This document shows positions 35,142 through 48,600 of a DNA stretch of 64,000 nucleotides, piece by piece (within the stretch, counting starts at the first letter, position 1; every line of letters starts with the position of its first letter). The position numbers and the translations under genes are program-made. This stretch comes from Allium sativum. Taxonomy: Eukaryota; Streptophyta; Magnoliopsida; Asparagales; Amaryllidaceae. Location of the stretch: positions 226,283,835 to 226,347,834 of the forward strand of contig CM060922.1 in NCBI GenBank assembly GCA_030737875.1. Direction: 5' to 3'. The notes below the pieces were generated by a model. The model worked only from the letters and a program-made list of their open reading frames with translations. It had not been told where the DNA came from and did no database searches.

Positions 35142-36181
35142 TTTGGTATCAGAGCTTTGGTTTACAGAGATCGAGAACAAGACACATTAGAACCATACGA
35201 AAGAATTCATCAGATATTGGATTAGTAATATCCAATTAGAATGACTCGTTAGAGATAGGATCAGTAGTATCCTAGAACGAGTGTGAAGAGTATATTTTTC
35301 AAATGAAAACAGTATTGTTTTGAAATTTAAACCATTTTAAACGTATTTGATTATTTATTTATATTGAATATGGACAATCCAATATATAAAGGTTTTGCAT
35401 ATACACGTCATGAACGTATATTCGAAGTTTTAATATACTGGATAGATATAGGATTACACTCTAGTCGCCCGGAGATGATATTGATGATAGCGATCGCATC
35501 ATCAATATTTATGTTCGTGTTTCGAAGGTGTGATTTTCTATATACTTCCATTAGACTGGTGTGAGAACCAAAACTTATATAGCTAGAACACATTGTTGTG
35601 AATTGGCATCAAAAACATGATTTTTGTATATGTATCAAAATTTATGAATTTGAAACTCTAATCCACTAATTGATTGATGTTTGTGTTGATTGTTTATTTG
35701 TTTGATAATTTTGAACCATTATGCCTAATTGAACCAAATATTGAACTGTATTGAAAATTTTGGTCGCATTTGCTTGCATATACATATACTTACATTGAAC
35801 AGGTCATAGCAAGGAGGCTAGAGCCAGAGAATAAAATTTGTTTGCCCGACAAATAGGTACATGTTTATCATAATTTACTGTTTCGTTTGGGTGATGATGA
35901 TTTTATGAGCCTATTGGCTAGCCGCTTGGCTTTTTCTTTTTCTTTTTGAGATTAGAAGGACCGGGGAAGCTATTTGAAATTCCCCGATGCTCCCAGTGCA
36001 GGGGAGGTTATGGCGAAATTTTTCGAAAATTTAGGGTGTTAGCCAAATTTTTGAAGAATTTGAAAATTCTCAGAAACTGAAAAGTTGGAGAATGGAAGCC
36101 GGATCGAACGTAGAGTTGATTAATCAAACCACTTTCGACTTCGTTCCTTTTCGGGGACGAAAAGTTTTAAGTGGGGGAGAT
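35142..36181 (+). mobile_element. Element B internal region (1040 bp, non-coding)
   Basis: The PBS TGGTATCAGAGC lies at 35144-35155, the PPT AAGTGGGGGAGAT ends at 36181, and TCGGGGACGAAAAG stands before it. The middle contains a conserved AGGTCATAGCAAGGAGGCTA string and a GACCGGGGAAGC...CAGTGCAGGGGAGGTTATGG block, both also found inverted in the third B element at 63330-63690. Short open frames here are not conserved in shape and I assign no gene. The conserved blocks could be packaging or dimerisation signals. Confidence 0.88.
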
Positions 36182-37177
36182 TGTAACAACCCGAAAATCT
36201 GGGCCAGTTTAAAAATTTTATTTTGGCAATTTTAGTGAATTTTCTATATTTAAAATATATTATTCTAAATAAAATCGACGAGAAATTTATTTTGAATATA
36301 TTTAGAACGTATATATTATATACGTCGTCGTTAGAATATAAATAATTATATATAATTATAAATAGAATTGAAAATGGCGCGGTAGTTCGATAATTCGATT
36401 TCAAACTTCAATTGAATGTACCGGGTGCAAAACAATCCGGATTTTAGTGAAACCAAAAAAAATAGGATCTAATTGATGACATCTTCCCAACGAATCTGAA
36501 AAATCAAGATTTCATAGCGGGAATCAAAAGATATGTCCAGTTGAAAATTCTGAATAGTCGCTATGGAATCCAGGCTCTTAAAAATGGACATTTTGCAAAC
36601 GACCTCGGATTTCGACGAAACCACTTTTGTTGGATCCGCAGTGTCAAATTATTGCTAGGTTTCAAATTTCATAATTTTTCGAATCAATATGTGAGCGTGG
36701 CAAAGGAAAACGCGTTTGACCAGTTTCAGTTGATTTTAATCGACTGGAAATTGGCCATTTTTCCAACGGTCTCAGAATTCGACGAAACTAGTTTTGTTAG
36801 GACTGTATCGTCAATACGAAGCTAGAAAATATTTTTCTGCAATTTATAGAGTTAGTATGTGACCCCGGTAATTTGAAATGTACGTTTAAAATTCAATATA
36901 GTGATTTAAATGTAAATTTAACGGAAACTGATTCAAACAGTCGAATCAGCCTACGATACATATCCCATTGTGTTCGGAATGGGGGTAATACGCTATGGAC
37001 GACAGGCTGTGGACCTCGTTCAGGGGTCGTATGTAAAAGTCAACTTTTTAGAAAATAAAATAATTAAATAATTAAAATAAAATAAAATAAAACCCCTTTC
37101 TTCCCCTTAATCTCGTTCTGCCGCCCCCCTGATTAAATTCATTCAACAGAAGAAATAAAAAGAAAAAGGAATCGACG

Positions 37178-37443
37178 CCCCCCCAATCGACCATCGCGAC
37201 GCCGCCAGGGGGGGAGTAGCCGCCGCCGCCCCCTCTTCTTCTCCCTCCGCCTGCCTCGCCCTCGCTCGACGCCCTCCGCCAGACGCGACAGCGCCTCCAC
37301 CCGAAGACCCACCCCCAATCCGACGCTCCAGTCCCCCTTCCGCCGCCTGGACCACCGCCTCACCCCCACCGACCTTCCCTCCGTTCACCCTCCAACCCCT
37401 CCACTGTTGAAACCCGCAGCCCCCCCCCTCTCCGAAAGCCAAA
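37178..37443 (+). promoter_or_regulatory. GC-rich leader with splice donor in element B 3' LTR
   Basis: Same C-rich block as 29686-29954 with few changes, ending GCCAAA/GTAAGT at 37444. Upstream there is an A/T-rich stretch but no textbook TATA box. Confidence 0.55.
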
Positions 37444-37604
37444 GTAAGTTTTTACTGTAATTTAAATTTCTGAATTTTATATGGTTTAAAATTTTGATTT
37501 TGATTTATTTAAAAGGCTATGATTATTATTTTTATTTCTAAATAGGATTTTCAGCTTAAAGATGAGATTTTTTAAATTAGAAAAGGGGAGATTTTTAAAT
37601 TAAA

Positions 37605-37845
37605 ATAAATGCGAAAACTTTATTTTTTAATAAAGGCGATAACTTTATTTTTTTATAAAGGCGAAAACTTTATTTTTTTATAAAGGCGAAAACTTTATTT
37701 TTTTATAAAGGCGAAAACTTTATTTTTTTATAAAGGCGAAAACTTTATTTTTTTAATAAAGGCGAAAACTTTATTTTTATAAAGGCGAAAACTTTATTTT
37801 TTTTTATAAAGGCGAAAACTTTATTTATGAAAGGGCGAAATCTTT
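37605..37845. repeat. Minisatellite (about 24 bp) in element B 3' LTR
   Basis: Ten copies of the AAAGGCGAAAACTTTATTTT unit, one fewer than in the 5' LTR. Confidence 0.85.
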
Positions 37846-39750
37846 ATATAGAGAATAGCGTTATAAAAATAGAATTTTTATCTATATATTAGCGGTATGG
37901 AAATGCGATTTTTATCCATATGAATTTGAAGAAAAAATTCGATTTTTATATATTGAATAGCATAGTAAAAATATAATTTTTATATATTGAACATCGGAGT
38001 AAAAATTCGATTTTTAAATATATGAAGTGATTATAAAAATATGGTTTTTAAATTGAAAGTGAATAAATAAAAATGTGATTTTTATTTTAAAGACATCAAA
38101 ATATAAAAATGTGTGATTTTTATATATGTAGTGACTACGGGCAACGAAGATGATAAAAAGGCGAGAGTGAAGAAGATTTCTCTAAATGAAGTGCCGTGGA
38201 GTTAGGATAGCTATCGGTGAGAACTTCTCACTCTAAATTCTCTTTTTCTAGTTATATATATATATATATACTAGGATGTAGACGGTGTTTAGTAGCACCC
38301 GACACCCGTCATCCACAGACCATGGATGGCTTGTTTGTTAAATTGTTTGGTTGTGTAGTTGGTTAGTCTAATTGGTTTGAATTGAATTGTTTGGTGAAAT
38401 GGAATGGATTGATTAATGTGTGAATGGCGTGGGCCTTCACTAGACCGGGGATAAGGCTAGGCCTTGTCCCATTTCTAGTATCGTGCCGTTATGCCGCCGA
38501 AATTTTCTAAAATATGTTAGAAAAATAAGAATATCATTTTATTGAATAAATGAACTGAATAGAAATTCATGTGTTAAAATAAAATGTTTTATCGTTAAAA
38601 ATATAATTTTTAACGTGAAAGTGAATAAATGAATATTTATAAACAAATCGGCCGATTTGTTTATATACACTGATTTGACTGATATTGATTGGGTCGATAA
38701 ATTTTACACATCGCCCAACTACACAAATAAAATCTGTGTTTGTTGATTTGAAACCCCACACAGGTGTTGGGATGAAATTTGAAGTTCACGCATCCTGATT
38801 AATTAAATATGTCGATCGATTGATTGACAGGCTGTTATAAGCGTTAGATATCTATATTCGATGCTTATACAGTGTAGTGCACTTTGGTTGATGGTTGATT
38901 ATTTTTCAATGCTATTATATACATGTGTTGTATGGAATCCATATAAGTAACATTATATGGTGATTGATTGGGCCTCATTCCAATCGGGAAAATAATGAAT
39001 ATTATAAAGGAAAATTCATGTGTTGAATCTATTCATGTGTTGAGTGAAATATTTTAAATAATAGAAATTACATCTTCATCACATTTACAATTAGAATCTA
39101 CTTCACGGTGGAGTCTAATTAAAATCAAACGATAGATACCATAGTTTTATAAAATATTTTACATAACAAAAATAGTCGTGTGTCAAAAGAAATATAGATT
39201 CATGTGTTGAATACAACAAATATTCATTTGTTGAATAGAATAAAGAAGTTTTTGAAAAATATAAAGCCGTGTGGATTAGAGATGCGCTATTTTGACGTGA
39301 ACGATATTTATATCGATTTTATTCGTTTTACAATGAATATTGAAAAGTGATTTCAAAATCTAATATTTTGAAATGAAATTCAAATTGAATTAGATAAAAA
39401 TTGAAATTGAAATTTTATTGAATCAATTTGAAATGAATTCGAATCGAATAGAAAATGAATTCGATTCGAATTGAATAGAAAATGAACTCGATTCGAATTG
39501 AATTAAAAACGAATCGAAATCATTTTGAATAAAATTTAAAACGAACTGAAATTGAATTGAATTGAAACGAATTATAATTTGAATTGAATTGAAACGAATT
39601 TGAATTCGAATTAAAAAAAATTGAAATGAATTCGAGTTGAATTGAAATCCAATCGATTTGAAATTGAATATAGAAGTTGAAATGGTTTTGAAAACGAATT
39701 TAAAACTATTTATAAAATACATTTTAAAAAGGAAATTGACGAAATATATA

Positions 39751-39782
<32 letters not shown>

Positions 39783-42601
39783 ATGGCCTGAATAGAACGC
39801 GCCGCGCCGCGGCAGTTCGTGAATTTCGACCATTGACTTCGAATTGACGTTGCGGGAGATCCGATCGTCGGATTCTCCTAAAACCGGAACCGTTGGGTTC
39901 GTATCGAAAAGAGCTTTCCAATGAATATTAGAAATTTGAAATCTAATGGTTGGATTTGGAATTATGTCCAAATCAAATTCGAAAAAGGTCGCTATAAGTG
40001 CAGTTCGATGGCCGTTGATGGAAATCGACTGTACGGGCCTTGATAAAATTATTAAAAATATCTATAATTTGTGTAAAATCATAATATATGGATTGGAAAG
40101 AAATGAGCTGGAGAATTCCACATTTGAAAAGATAAAAATAGATTTTTATCGAAATGAACTAGTTTTGAACTAGAATTAAAATCAATTTATTTTTGAAATA
40201 AATAAATTGAATTTGAAAGTGATTTTAAAAATAATCAATATTCCCAATACGTGGATTGTACTGGAGTTGAATCGAAATTATCTTCGGGATATTTCGATGT
40301 TGAATTTCGTGACTATACAGATATTGTTATGGGAATTTGAAAGATATATTTTATATCGTTATTTCCAATACAATATTTGTTGGTTTCAGAATTTGATATT
40401 GAATATAAGCCGATATATTTTCTATTCAGAGCCTTGTATTTAATATCAAATGTGATTTGGGTTTATCGTGAATCGTGTTTTAGATGACATTGGTTCTTTA
40501 ACCCAGTTAAAGGTAGAATGTTGATTTTTGAGAAGATTAAAATTAAGTGAAGTTTTAATGAATCTTTAATTAGACTAAAATGTGAATTGATAATTTAAAT
40601 TATCAAATCTGAAAGGTGATCGAGAATGGAGTACCACCAGTTTTGCTCCAAAGAGAAAGTTAAATCTTTAGTTAGATTTGAACGGGAGATGGTAATTAAT
40701 TTTACCGATAACACCGTGGTGTTAGATGTGGAGTATTACCAGTTTTTCTCCATGGGATATATAGGTTGGGATTGGGAAATAAAATAAATAATTACTTCGG
40801 TGTGGTTCGTTAATCCCGACTAGTTTGAAATGATATCGAAAGGAGGATTAAAGAATAAATTTAGAAGAATTTATCTTGGATAAAATTAATGGGAACCTTT
40901 CCCTAAGAATGTGATTTTGTGAATAAAAGAATATTCTGAATTGGAATGAGGCGTTTGTGGTGTTTGTGTAACATTCGTTTATTATATACGTGGGTTATTC
41001 AAAAAGGCCGGGTTTATACCCATTCTGAATAACCGATTCGACGAGATGTCGAAGATGAAGACGGTGGTTGAAGACCGGAAGTCTTCACATCGTTTGGGTG
41101 ATTACTGATGATCTTGATTGGGCTGTACACCAAGGATGAGGGAATCAGTTGGTGATCGTCCAGACGTACTTGGAGATGGATGGATATGCGAGGAAAGTGC
41201 CTCCGGTTTCGTTCAGACCCAGAACGAACTTGTAAATGGATTGTGTGTCTGACATTGGATTTTATTCTGTGTTGATTGATCTTTATTAAATATACATCTG
41301 TTTGGCGGCGGAGAATTTATTCTCTTGCTTAACGCCCTTCTCTGAGACGTACGAGCTCAAGGGTTGTATATCGATGGACATCAGTCGCATGGAGTGAATT
41401 GCCAGTGTGACACGCATAAGTGGCAATTGATCAGGGCTTCTGTTGAAAAGCAAAGTCTTGTGGTTGATGATCAAAGCATGGCCTGTGTGGCGTAGCTTTG
41501 TGTATAACGTGAATTCGCGAGCCTCACACCTCGGTATGAGTCAAAAACGGGATAGTGACTGCAGGGAGAGCACGACGTTTCTTTCTAGCTAGGGTGGTGT
41601 CAGTGACCTACCAGCCCTGACATTTATATACTTTTCACCTGTGTGGTTGTTGGAATGCGAGGCGCCTCGGATATAGGTCTGTAAGGACCGGGAAACGTGT
41701 GTTCAGGATTTGCCAATCCTCAAAAGTAAGAGAGGACCGGCCCTGAAGATCCAAGGATCATAGTGGGGTCCTGGGACATTTGCTAGAGTGTCTCGAATCG
41801 GAGAGGAGCTTGCCCCTTGCCTCGACTCATGACGGAATCCAATTCCCAATACGTGATATTGCGGTTTTAATTGTAGAACTAGTATGGCGACATGATAGAT
41901 GCTACCCATGCCGCCTATGATTGATATTTATGATTTGAATTGTTTTGACACTATACACTTATAATAGTATCAAATGATTTGTTTTAAACGTACCAAACAT
42001 GTTTGGCTATTATATGGGAAAACCCTATCCTCCGGCTTGCGTTGCATTGTGTGATGGGACCTGGGTCTTATAATAGCTTCATTTTTCGAAAAAGCATTGC
42101 GCTGTTTATTCTATGCACTGGTATTCTTGGGAGGAAACCCGTTCCGTGTTATACGGCGTGGTCCCTTGAATTACTCTCTTTTAAAATAAAGCTTTAAATA
42201 ACTGTTTTAGTTCTCACACCAGTCACATGACTGACCTGGAGTTTATTGTTTTAACCTAAACTCTGGGTGCCCCTATTTTCTACACGGGCAGCTAGTAGTT
42301 TTGGTTTTGCAGAATTATATTCACAGGATCCTGATTTACAGCTGGAACGATGCTCGGAAAGCTCTGTATCCGTGCATTATTTCTAGTTGTGCTTTTGTAT
42401 TATTTTCCGCTGCGATGTATTTAAATGTAATTTAAATCTCTGATATTTGTTGTATAATATTTATTCATTTATACTCTGTATATTCTTGTATCTGATGGAA
42501 TTGTTGTAATAACAATGAAATGTTCTTCCGTCTGCGTTCCATTTTGTCTTCTCCTCAAAGTATCCGCGCTTTCCTTCACGGGGAAGTTACGGGTTCTTAC
42601 A

Positions 42602-42606
42602 CAGAA
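42602..42606. other. Target-site duplication CAGAA, right copy
   Basis: Matches 28770-28774. It confirms that element B is a single intact insertion. Confidence 0.9.
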
Positions 42607-45600
42607 CGTGGGTATTTGACTACGAGAGACATTGGTTGGGCTGAAACTGGAGCCACTTTGATTTAACGGGCTTAAACTAGTAATTAGTTAATTAAATAAT
42701 ATTTTATTTTAAATATCACATTACAACCCTAACCCTACACATATACAACCGCTGCCATCAGCCTTCCAATGGCTAAAATCATCCGGAATTCATTCACTAA
42801 TTGCTTCAAATCCACCAACTATTACGTAAAATTATAAAATAGGAATGGAAGAAGCTCTCGAGATCTATAAGTTCATATGTAGGTGATTAAAAACTATATA
42901 GTACATCGCTTAGAATTGGAGCTTGAACCCATCGAGTTGGGCGCAATTTTCTGCGGATTGGGGGCATCGAGCATAGAGCGGCTCCTAGTGGCAGTCGGCG
43001 ACCCAGAGCACTTCGAGTTGGTGGCTTTGGATCTGGTGATGACGGGTCGTGGAGGGGCACGCAAGGAGAGAGAATGATGGAAGAGTGCGTTGCGTGATTA
43101 CAGAACAGACGATAGGAGGAAGATGGTATTGAGATGAATTAGTAAATCTAAATTAATTAATTATATATTTAAAATTCAAATATTTAAATGACCATAACTC
43201 CTTCGTATGAAATCGAAATTCAGAAATTTCTGAAGCGTTGGACTCGTATTGATCAGATCTACGCTATGGAACAGATTAGATCTGAAACGGAGCTTGTTGA
43301 AAATTCATACAGAAAGCAATGTGAGAGTTCTATTTATTTATTTACTTATTTAAATTAAAAATAACTAATTGTGTGATTGTGATTTTTCGTCTGATCCATT
43401 GTTAAATTCTAATTGATTGGCATTATTACGTAGATCTCGTGATGTGATCATTGTTGTGTTGAAAACAAATATATCATACTTGTTATAACAAGATTGTTGA
43501 AAACAAATATGTTATTTTATTATCAAATTGTGGTAACCGAATATATCAACTTTGTTATATTAAAATGGATGAAAGAAAATATATCATTTTGTTGTGACAA
43601 AAGGATTGTAGACAAAAATATATCATTTTTGTTGTAACCAAATTATACATTTTTGGCCAATTAAAAAGAATGAGACAAAATATTCATTTTTGCCATTTTA
43701 AAAGAATGGACCAAAAATATTCATTTTTGTCATTTAGAAAGATGCAACCAAAATACACAATTTTTTTGTCATTAAAAAGAATTAAACCAAAAATATACCC
43801 TTTTGTTCATTTATAAAGGATTAGACAAAAATATACCCTTTTGTTCGTTGAAAAGGATTAGACAAAAATATACAATTTGTTAGCCAATTAAAAGGTTGAA
43901 CATTAAAGATTACATTTTTATTTATAATTTGTTTTAATAAAAAGATTAAACATTAAAATATAACATTTATATGTAATATTTGTTTCATTAAAAAAATAGA
44001 AATAAAATATCATATTTTTATCGTCTATTACTTACAAAGATTAGAATGGAAATAAAAGATTTCGTTTTTATTCTTAATTAGTTACAATGAAATAGAGTAG
44101 AGATTTAAAACTAACAATTTTATTGTCATTTTATATAAAATAAAAAGTGTAAATTAAAAAGTAAAATTTTTATTTTCATTTTCATTTTATATGCAATAAT
44201 AAGAACGGATTTAAAGTAACATTTTATTTTGTCAATTTATTTACAGTAAAAAGGATAGATTTAAAAATAACATTTTGTATTGTCAAGTTAGTTACAATAA
44301 AAAGAATTGATACAAAAGAAACATCTTTATCGCCGTTTCAGTTGTAATGAAAAGAATAGATTTTAAAGTATCATTTTTGTTCCCATTTTATATGAAATAA
44401 AAATAGTCATTTTTGTCACCATGTTAGTTAAATAGTCATTTTGTTAAACATGATATTTTGTTAAAATCATATTATGTGAATAAGATTGTCATGTTTGTTA
44501 AATTCATGTTATGTAAATAAAACATGATTATTGAAATAAAAATATAAATTTTGTTAAAAACATGATCATTGGAATAGAAATATATTTTTGCCAAAACATG
44601 ATTATTGAAAGAAAATAGCCCTTTTTGTCAAAACATGTTAGTAAAACAAAATTTAACATTTGTGTCAAACAGATTAGAAATAAAAGATTACAATAAAAAG
44701 ACTACTATAAAAAGATTTCATTTTTGTTGTCATTTTGTTCAACAAAACAAAAAGCTTAAAATTAAAAATATATTTTATTACACTAAAAAGAATAGTTTTC
44801 AAAAGAAATGTTTTCATTGTCAATATAGAATAGTTAAACAAAAACACTCATTTTTGTCAATTAGTGTAGTTAAAATAAAAACATTCATTTTCATCAAATT
44901 AGAATTGCTGAACAAAATATACACTTTTATCAAATACTAAAAGTTAGAACTAAAGTTGTCACTTTTATCAAATTATAATGGTTAAAACAAAAATTATCAT
45001 TTTTGTCGCATTCGATTTGACAAAACAAACATGTCACTTTCATTTGTTTTGTTGAATTAGAATTGTTGACAAAACAAAGTTATCATTCTTATTGTTTTGT
45101 TGAAATAAATTTGTCAACAAAACAAAGTCATTATCTTTATTAATTTGTTGAAATAGGTTAGTTGAATCAAAATATACATTTTGTCAAAATATTCATTTTT
45201 GTCAAAATAGATTAGTTAAAGCAAACCATGTATTTTTGTCAAAATATACACTTCGGTCAAAATAGATGAGTTGAATCAAATACACATCTTTGGTCAAAAT
45301 GAACATTTTTGGCCAAATAGATTAGTTGAAACAAAATAGTTATTTTTGTCAAAATATAATAGTTGAAATAAATATTACATTTTGTTAAATATGATTGTTA
45401 AAAACAAATATTACATTTTTGTTAATTAGATTTGTAATGAAATAAAAAATACATTTTTATTAAATAAAAGAGTTAAACACAAGTAGCACTTTTGTTAACT
45501 AGAATTGTGTTACAACAAAAATATCCATCTTGTTAAATTAGAATTGTTAACAATATAAATTACCACTTTTTATTCATTTTGTTAAAACTAGGATTGTTAA

Positions 45601-48600
45601 CAAAATGAAAACACCACCTTTAAATCATTTTGTTGTGACAGAATTGTCAACAAAATGAATGTATCACTTTTTATACATTTTCCTGAAATATAATTTATAT
45701 GCAAATATAAGAATCACTTTCATTTGCATAGCATACATTAGAATTGATATGCAAATACAAGAATCCTATTTTTGGTCAAAACATATATTAGGATTTGTAT
45801 GTAAACTAAAGTAACATCTTTATATGTTAATGCATACGATAGAATTTGTATGCAATCTAAAATACACATTTTTATGTCTTTGGTTATTCATTGAAAACAT
45901 ATACAAATAAGATTATTTCATTATGGGTTAAATTTGCATACAAATCTTTGAAAATGAAAATTATCTTTTCATTTGTCATCAGCAATAATGTCACATAAAT
46001 AAATTACATTTACTAGACATTAGAAATGTATAGGGAAATTATACGAGTGAAATACATTTTTATTCGGCATTAGAAATAAATAACATGTTTGTTCACTATC
46101 ATCAACATGTTAGCGGAATTAAAATTGGTTAAATTCATTAACCAATTATTTATTTATATGAACTGTTGTTGGCTGAAAACTCCGCATGGGTATTGGGATG
46201 ATACTTGACATACACTAGTCCCAATATTTAATTTTATGTCGATCGATAGATTGACAAGCTGCAATGAGCGTTATTATTTCATTTTAATGCTCACACAGTT
46301 CTGAACTTCACTTTGGACGTTGAATGGATGGTTTGATGATTATCTATCATTTGTTGTCATTTACCATACGATGTATGAAATACATATAACCGAAATTATA
46401 TGGTAACTGATTGAGTCGCATTCCGATTCAGGATTTCTTTTAAAATAAAGAATATTTTAAATAAAGAATAATTTTAAGTAGAGAATATTTTGAAGTAAGG
46501 AAAATTGTAATATAAAGAATATCGTCATATAAAGAATATTTTATATACAAAATCTTTTTATATAAATAATATTGTTAAATAATGAATATTTTAAAATAGT
46601 ATTCAACGTAGTGTAAAATGATGATTACTTTGTCTGTTCTGAATGGACGCAAAAGATAAAAATATATTTTCTATCAAAATAAACTAGTCATTAACTAGAA
46701 TAATCCTTTTAAATTAAGATTTAATGAAGTCTTCTAATTAATTGTTATTAAATTGGGATTAAATAAAAGAATTAGATTTTGGGATGTCGTGGATGGTGTC
46801 TTAAATAACACTGTTCTTAAACCCCGCATGTAAAAATAAATATTTTAATTAAAATTTTTAGTGTTCAGTTATATTTAGTAATTAGAATAAATTAATATGT
46901 GAATTTGGTTTACTGTGAACTGTGTTTTAAATGACATTTGTTCTTTAACCCAATTAATAGTGAAAATAAAATTTGGAATTTATTAATCTTTTTATTAAGA
47001 TTTAAAAAGAAATTTTCCAAAGTCAAGTTTTCCAATTTAATATATTAAATTGGAAGTAAGTGGAAATTCGTTTTGATAATAATCGAGATAGGCTTCTGTA
47101 AAAGAAGACTATTACTATATATATGGAATTTAAAAGGCTTTGTCGTTATTCCGTTTATATTATTAGTCTGATACGGAAATTTATATCGATTACATATATT
47201 GATTTGATTTCTGCGGAAATTCCATATGTATGGAAAATGTTTTTGGGTTTATCGTGTACAATGTTTTAAATGACCTTGATTCTTTAACCCAATTAAAGAT
47301 AAGATTAATTTCTTAAAGTAAAATAATAATCATAAAGTTATGATTTTTGATATTAAAACCGAATTGGAGTTTTATTGAATCTTTAAAAAGAAGATTAAAG
47401 AATTAATTTAAAAGAATTTATCTTCAATAAATTGATGGGATCATTTCCGTATTTTTATGAATATTTTATTAAAAGAATATTCTGAATTGGAATGAGGCGT
47501 GTGATCTGTCTTTATAACACCTGATTTTTAATTATAAAATACGCGATTTATTCAGAGAGACCGGGTTTAACCCATTCTAAATAATTACTACGACGATTAG
47601 AGTCGAAGATGAAGACGGTGGTTTAAGACCGGCGATCTTCACATCGAATGGACGACTACTGATGCCTGACATTGGCTAGCTACCAGTAAAGGATTAAAGT
47701 GGTAGTTTGTCCGGACGTACTTGTTGATTGTCTGGATATGCGAGCACCTCACTTCCGTATTGGACATACGGGAAGCAGAATAAGGTGTCTCCAGTTTCGT
47801 TCAGACCTAGAACGGATTTGTAAATGGATGGTATGTCTCACATTGTATTTCTTTATACCGTATTTGTTGATCTCTGCTAAATATATATATATATATATAT
47901 ATCTGTTTGGTGGTGGAGAATTTATTCTTTGCTTAACACCCTTCTCCGAGACGTACGAGCTCAGAGGTTATATATATTGGTAGATGATCAATGATATGGC
48001 ATGGATTGATAGTGTGGCATGCTAAGATGCAAATGATCAAGGCTTTTGTTGAAAAGCAGAGCCTTGTGGGATGATTAAAGCATAGCCTATTTTGGCATAG
48101 CTTTGTGTATAGTGTGACCTCGCGAGCCTCACACCCCGGTAAGAGTCAGAAACGAAGCAAGGGAACGCAGGGAGTCCACAAGTTTCTTTCTAGATAGAAG
48201 TGGTGTCAGCGACTTACTAGCCCTGACATTTTACCTATATGATGATGGAATTTGCGAGGCCTCGGATTTATTATTGGTCGCCAATGGCCATATTATAGGT
48301 TCAATAGGACCGGGAAGCGTGTGTTCAGGCATAACTAATCCACTAAAGTATTTGTGGACCAGCCCTGTAGGATCCGAGGGTTCGTCAGCGTCTGAATCCT
48401 GAGACATTGCTAGAGTGTCTCGAATCGGTAAGGAGATCGTTTCTAACCTTGACTCTTGATGGAAACCCAATTTCCAATACGATACCATGCGGTTTTGATT
48501 GTAGAACTAGTATGGCGACATAGTATATTGTAGCTATGTCATCTATGATTAATACATTATGATTGAAATGTTTTTGAAACATATATACACTAATAATAAT

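Larger units (their letters stand above)
28775..42601 (+). mobile_element. Element B: complete giant-LTR non-autonomous retrotransposon (13,827 bp)
   Basis: Two near-identical direct repeats of 6367 and 6420 bp (28775-35141 and 36182-42601) flank an internal region of only 1040 bp with a PBS and PPT, and the whole is bounded by the 5-bp TSD CAGAA. Nothing in it encodes gag, protease, RT or integrase. LARD elements also lack genes but have internal regions of several kb, and TRIMs have LTRs of a few hundred bp, so this fits neither class. It inserted into the 3' LTR of the related family A. Confidence 0.92.
36182..42601 (+). repeat. Element B 3' LTR (6420 bp)
   Basis: It starts TGTAACAACCCGAAAATC and ends GGGTTCTTACA. 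Against the 5' LTR I count about 19 substitutions in the first 860 bases and fewer later. It has an extra segment of about 70 bp near 37075-37145 just before the GC-rich leader, and ten instead of eleven minisatellite units. Confidence 0.92.

Noticed and set aside
35142..36181. Short coding frame in the element B internal region (35364-35564)
   Set aside because: It is short, lacks domains, and the homologous family A region does not keep it.
42883..43077. 64-residue frame in the family A leader block
   Set aside because: It is charged and low in complexity with no recognisable motif, and lies in the leader slot that carries unrelated sequence in other copies.
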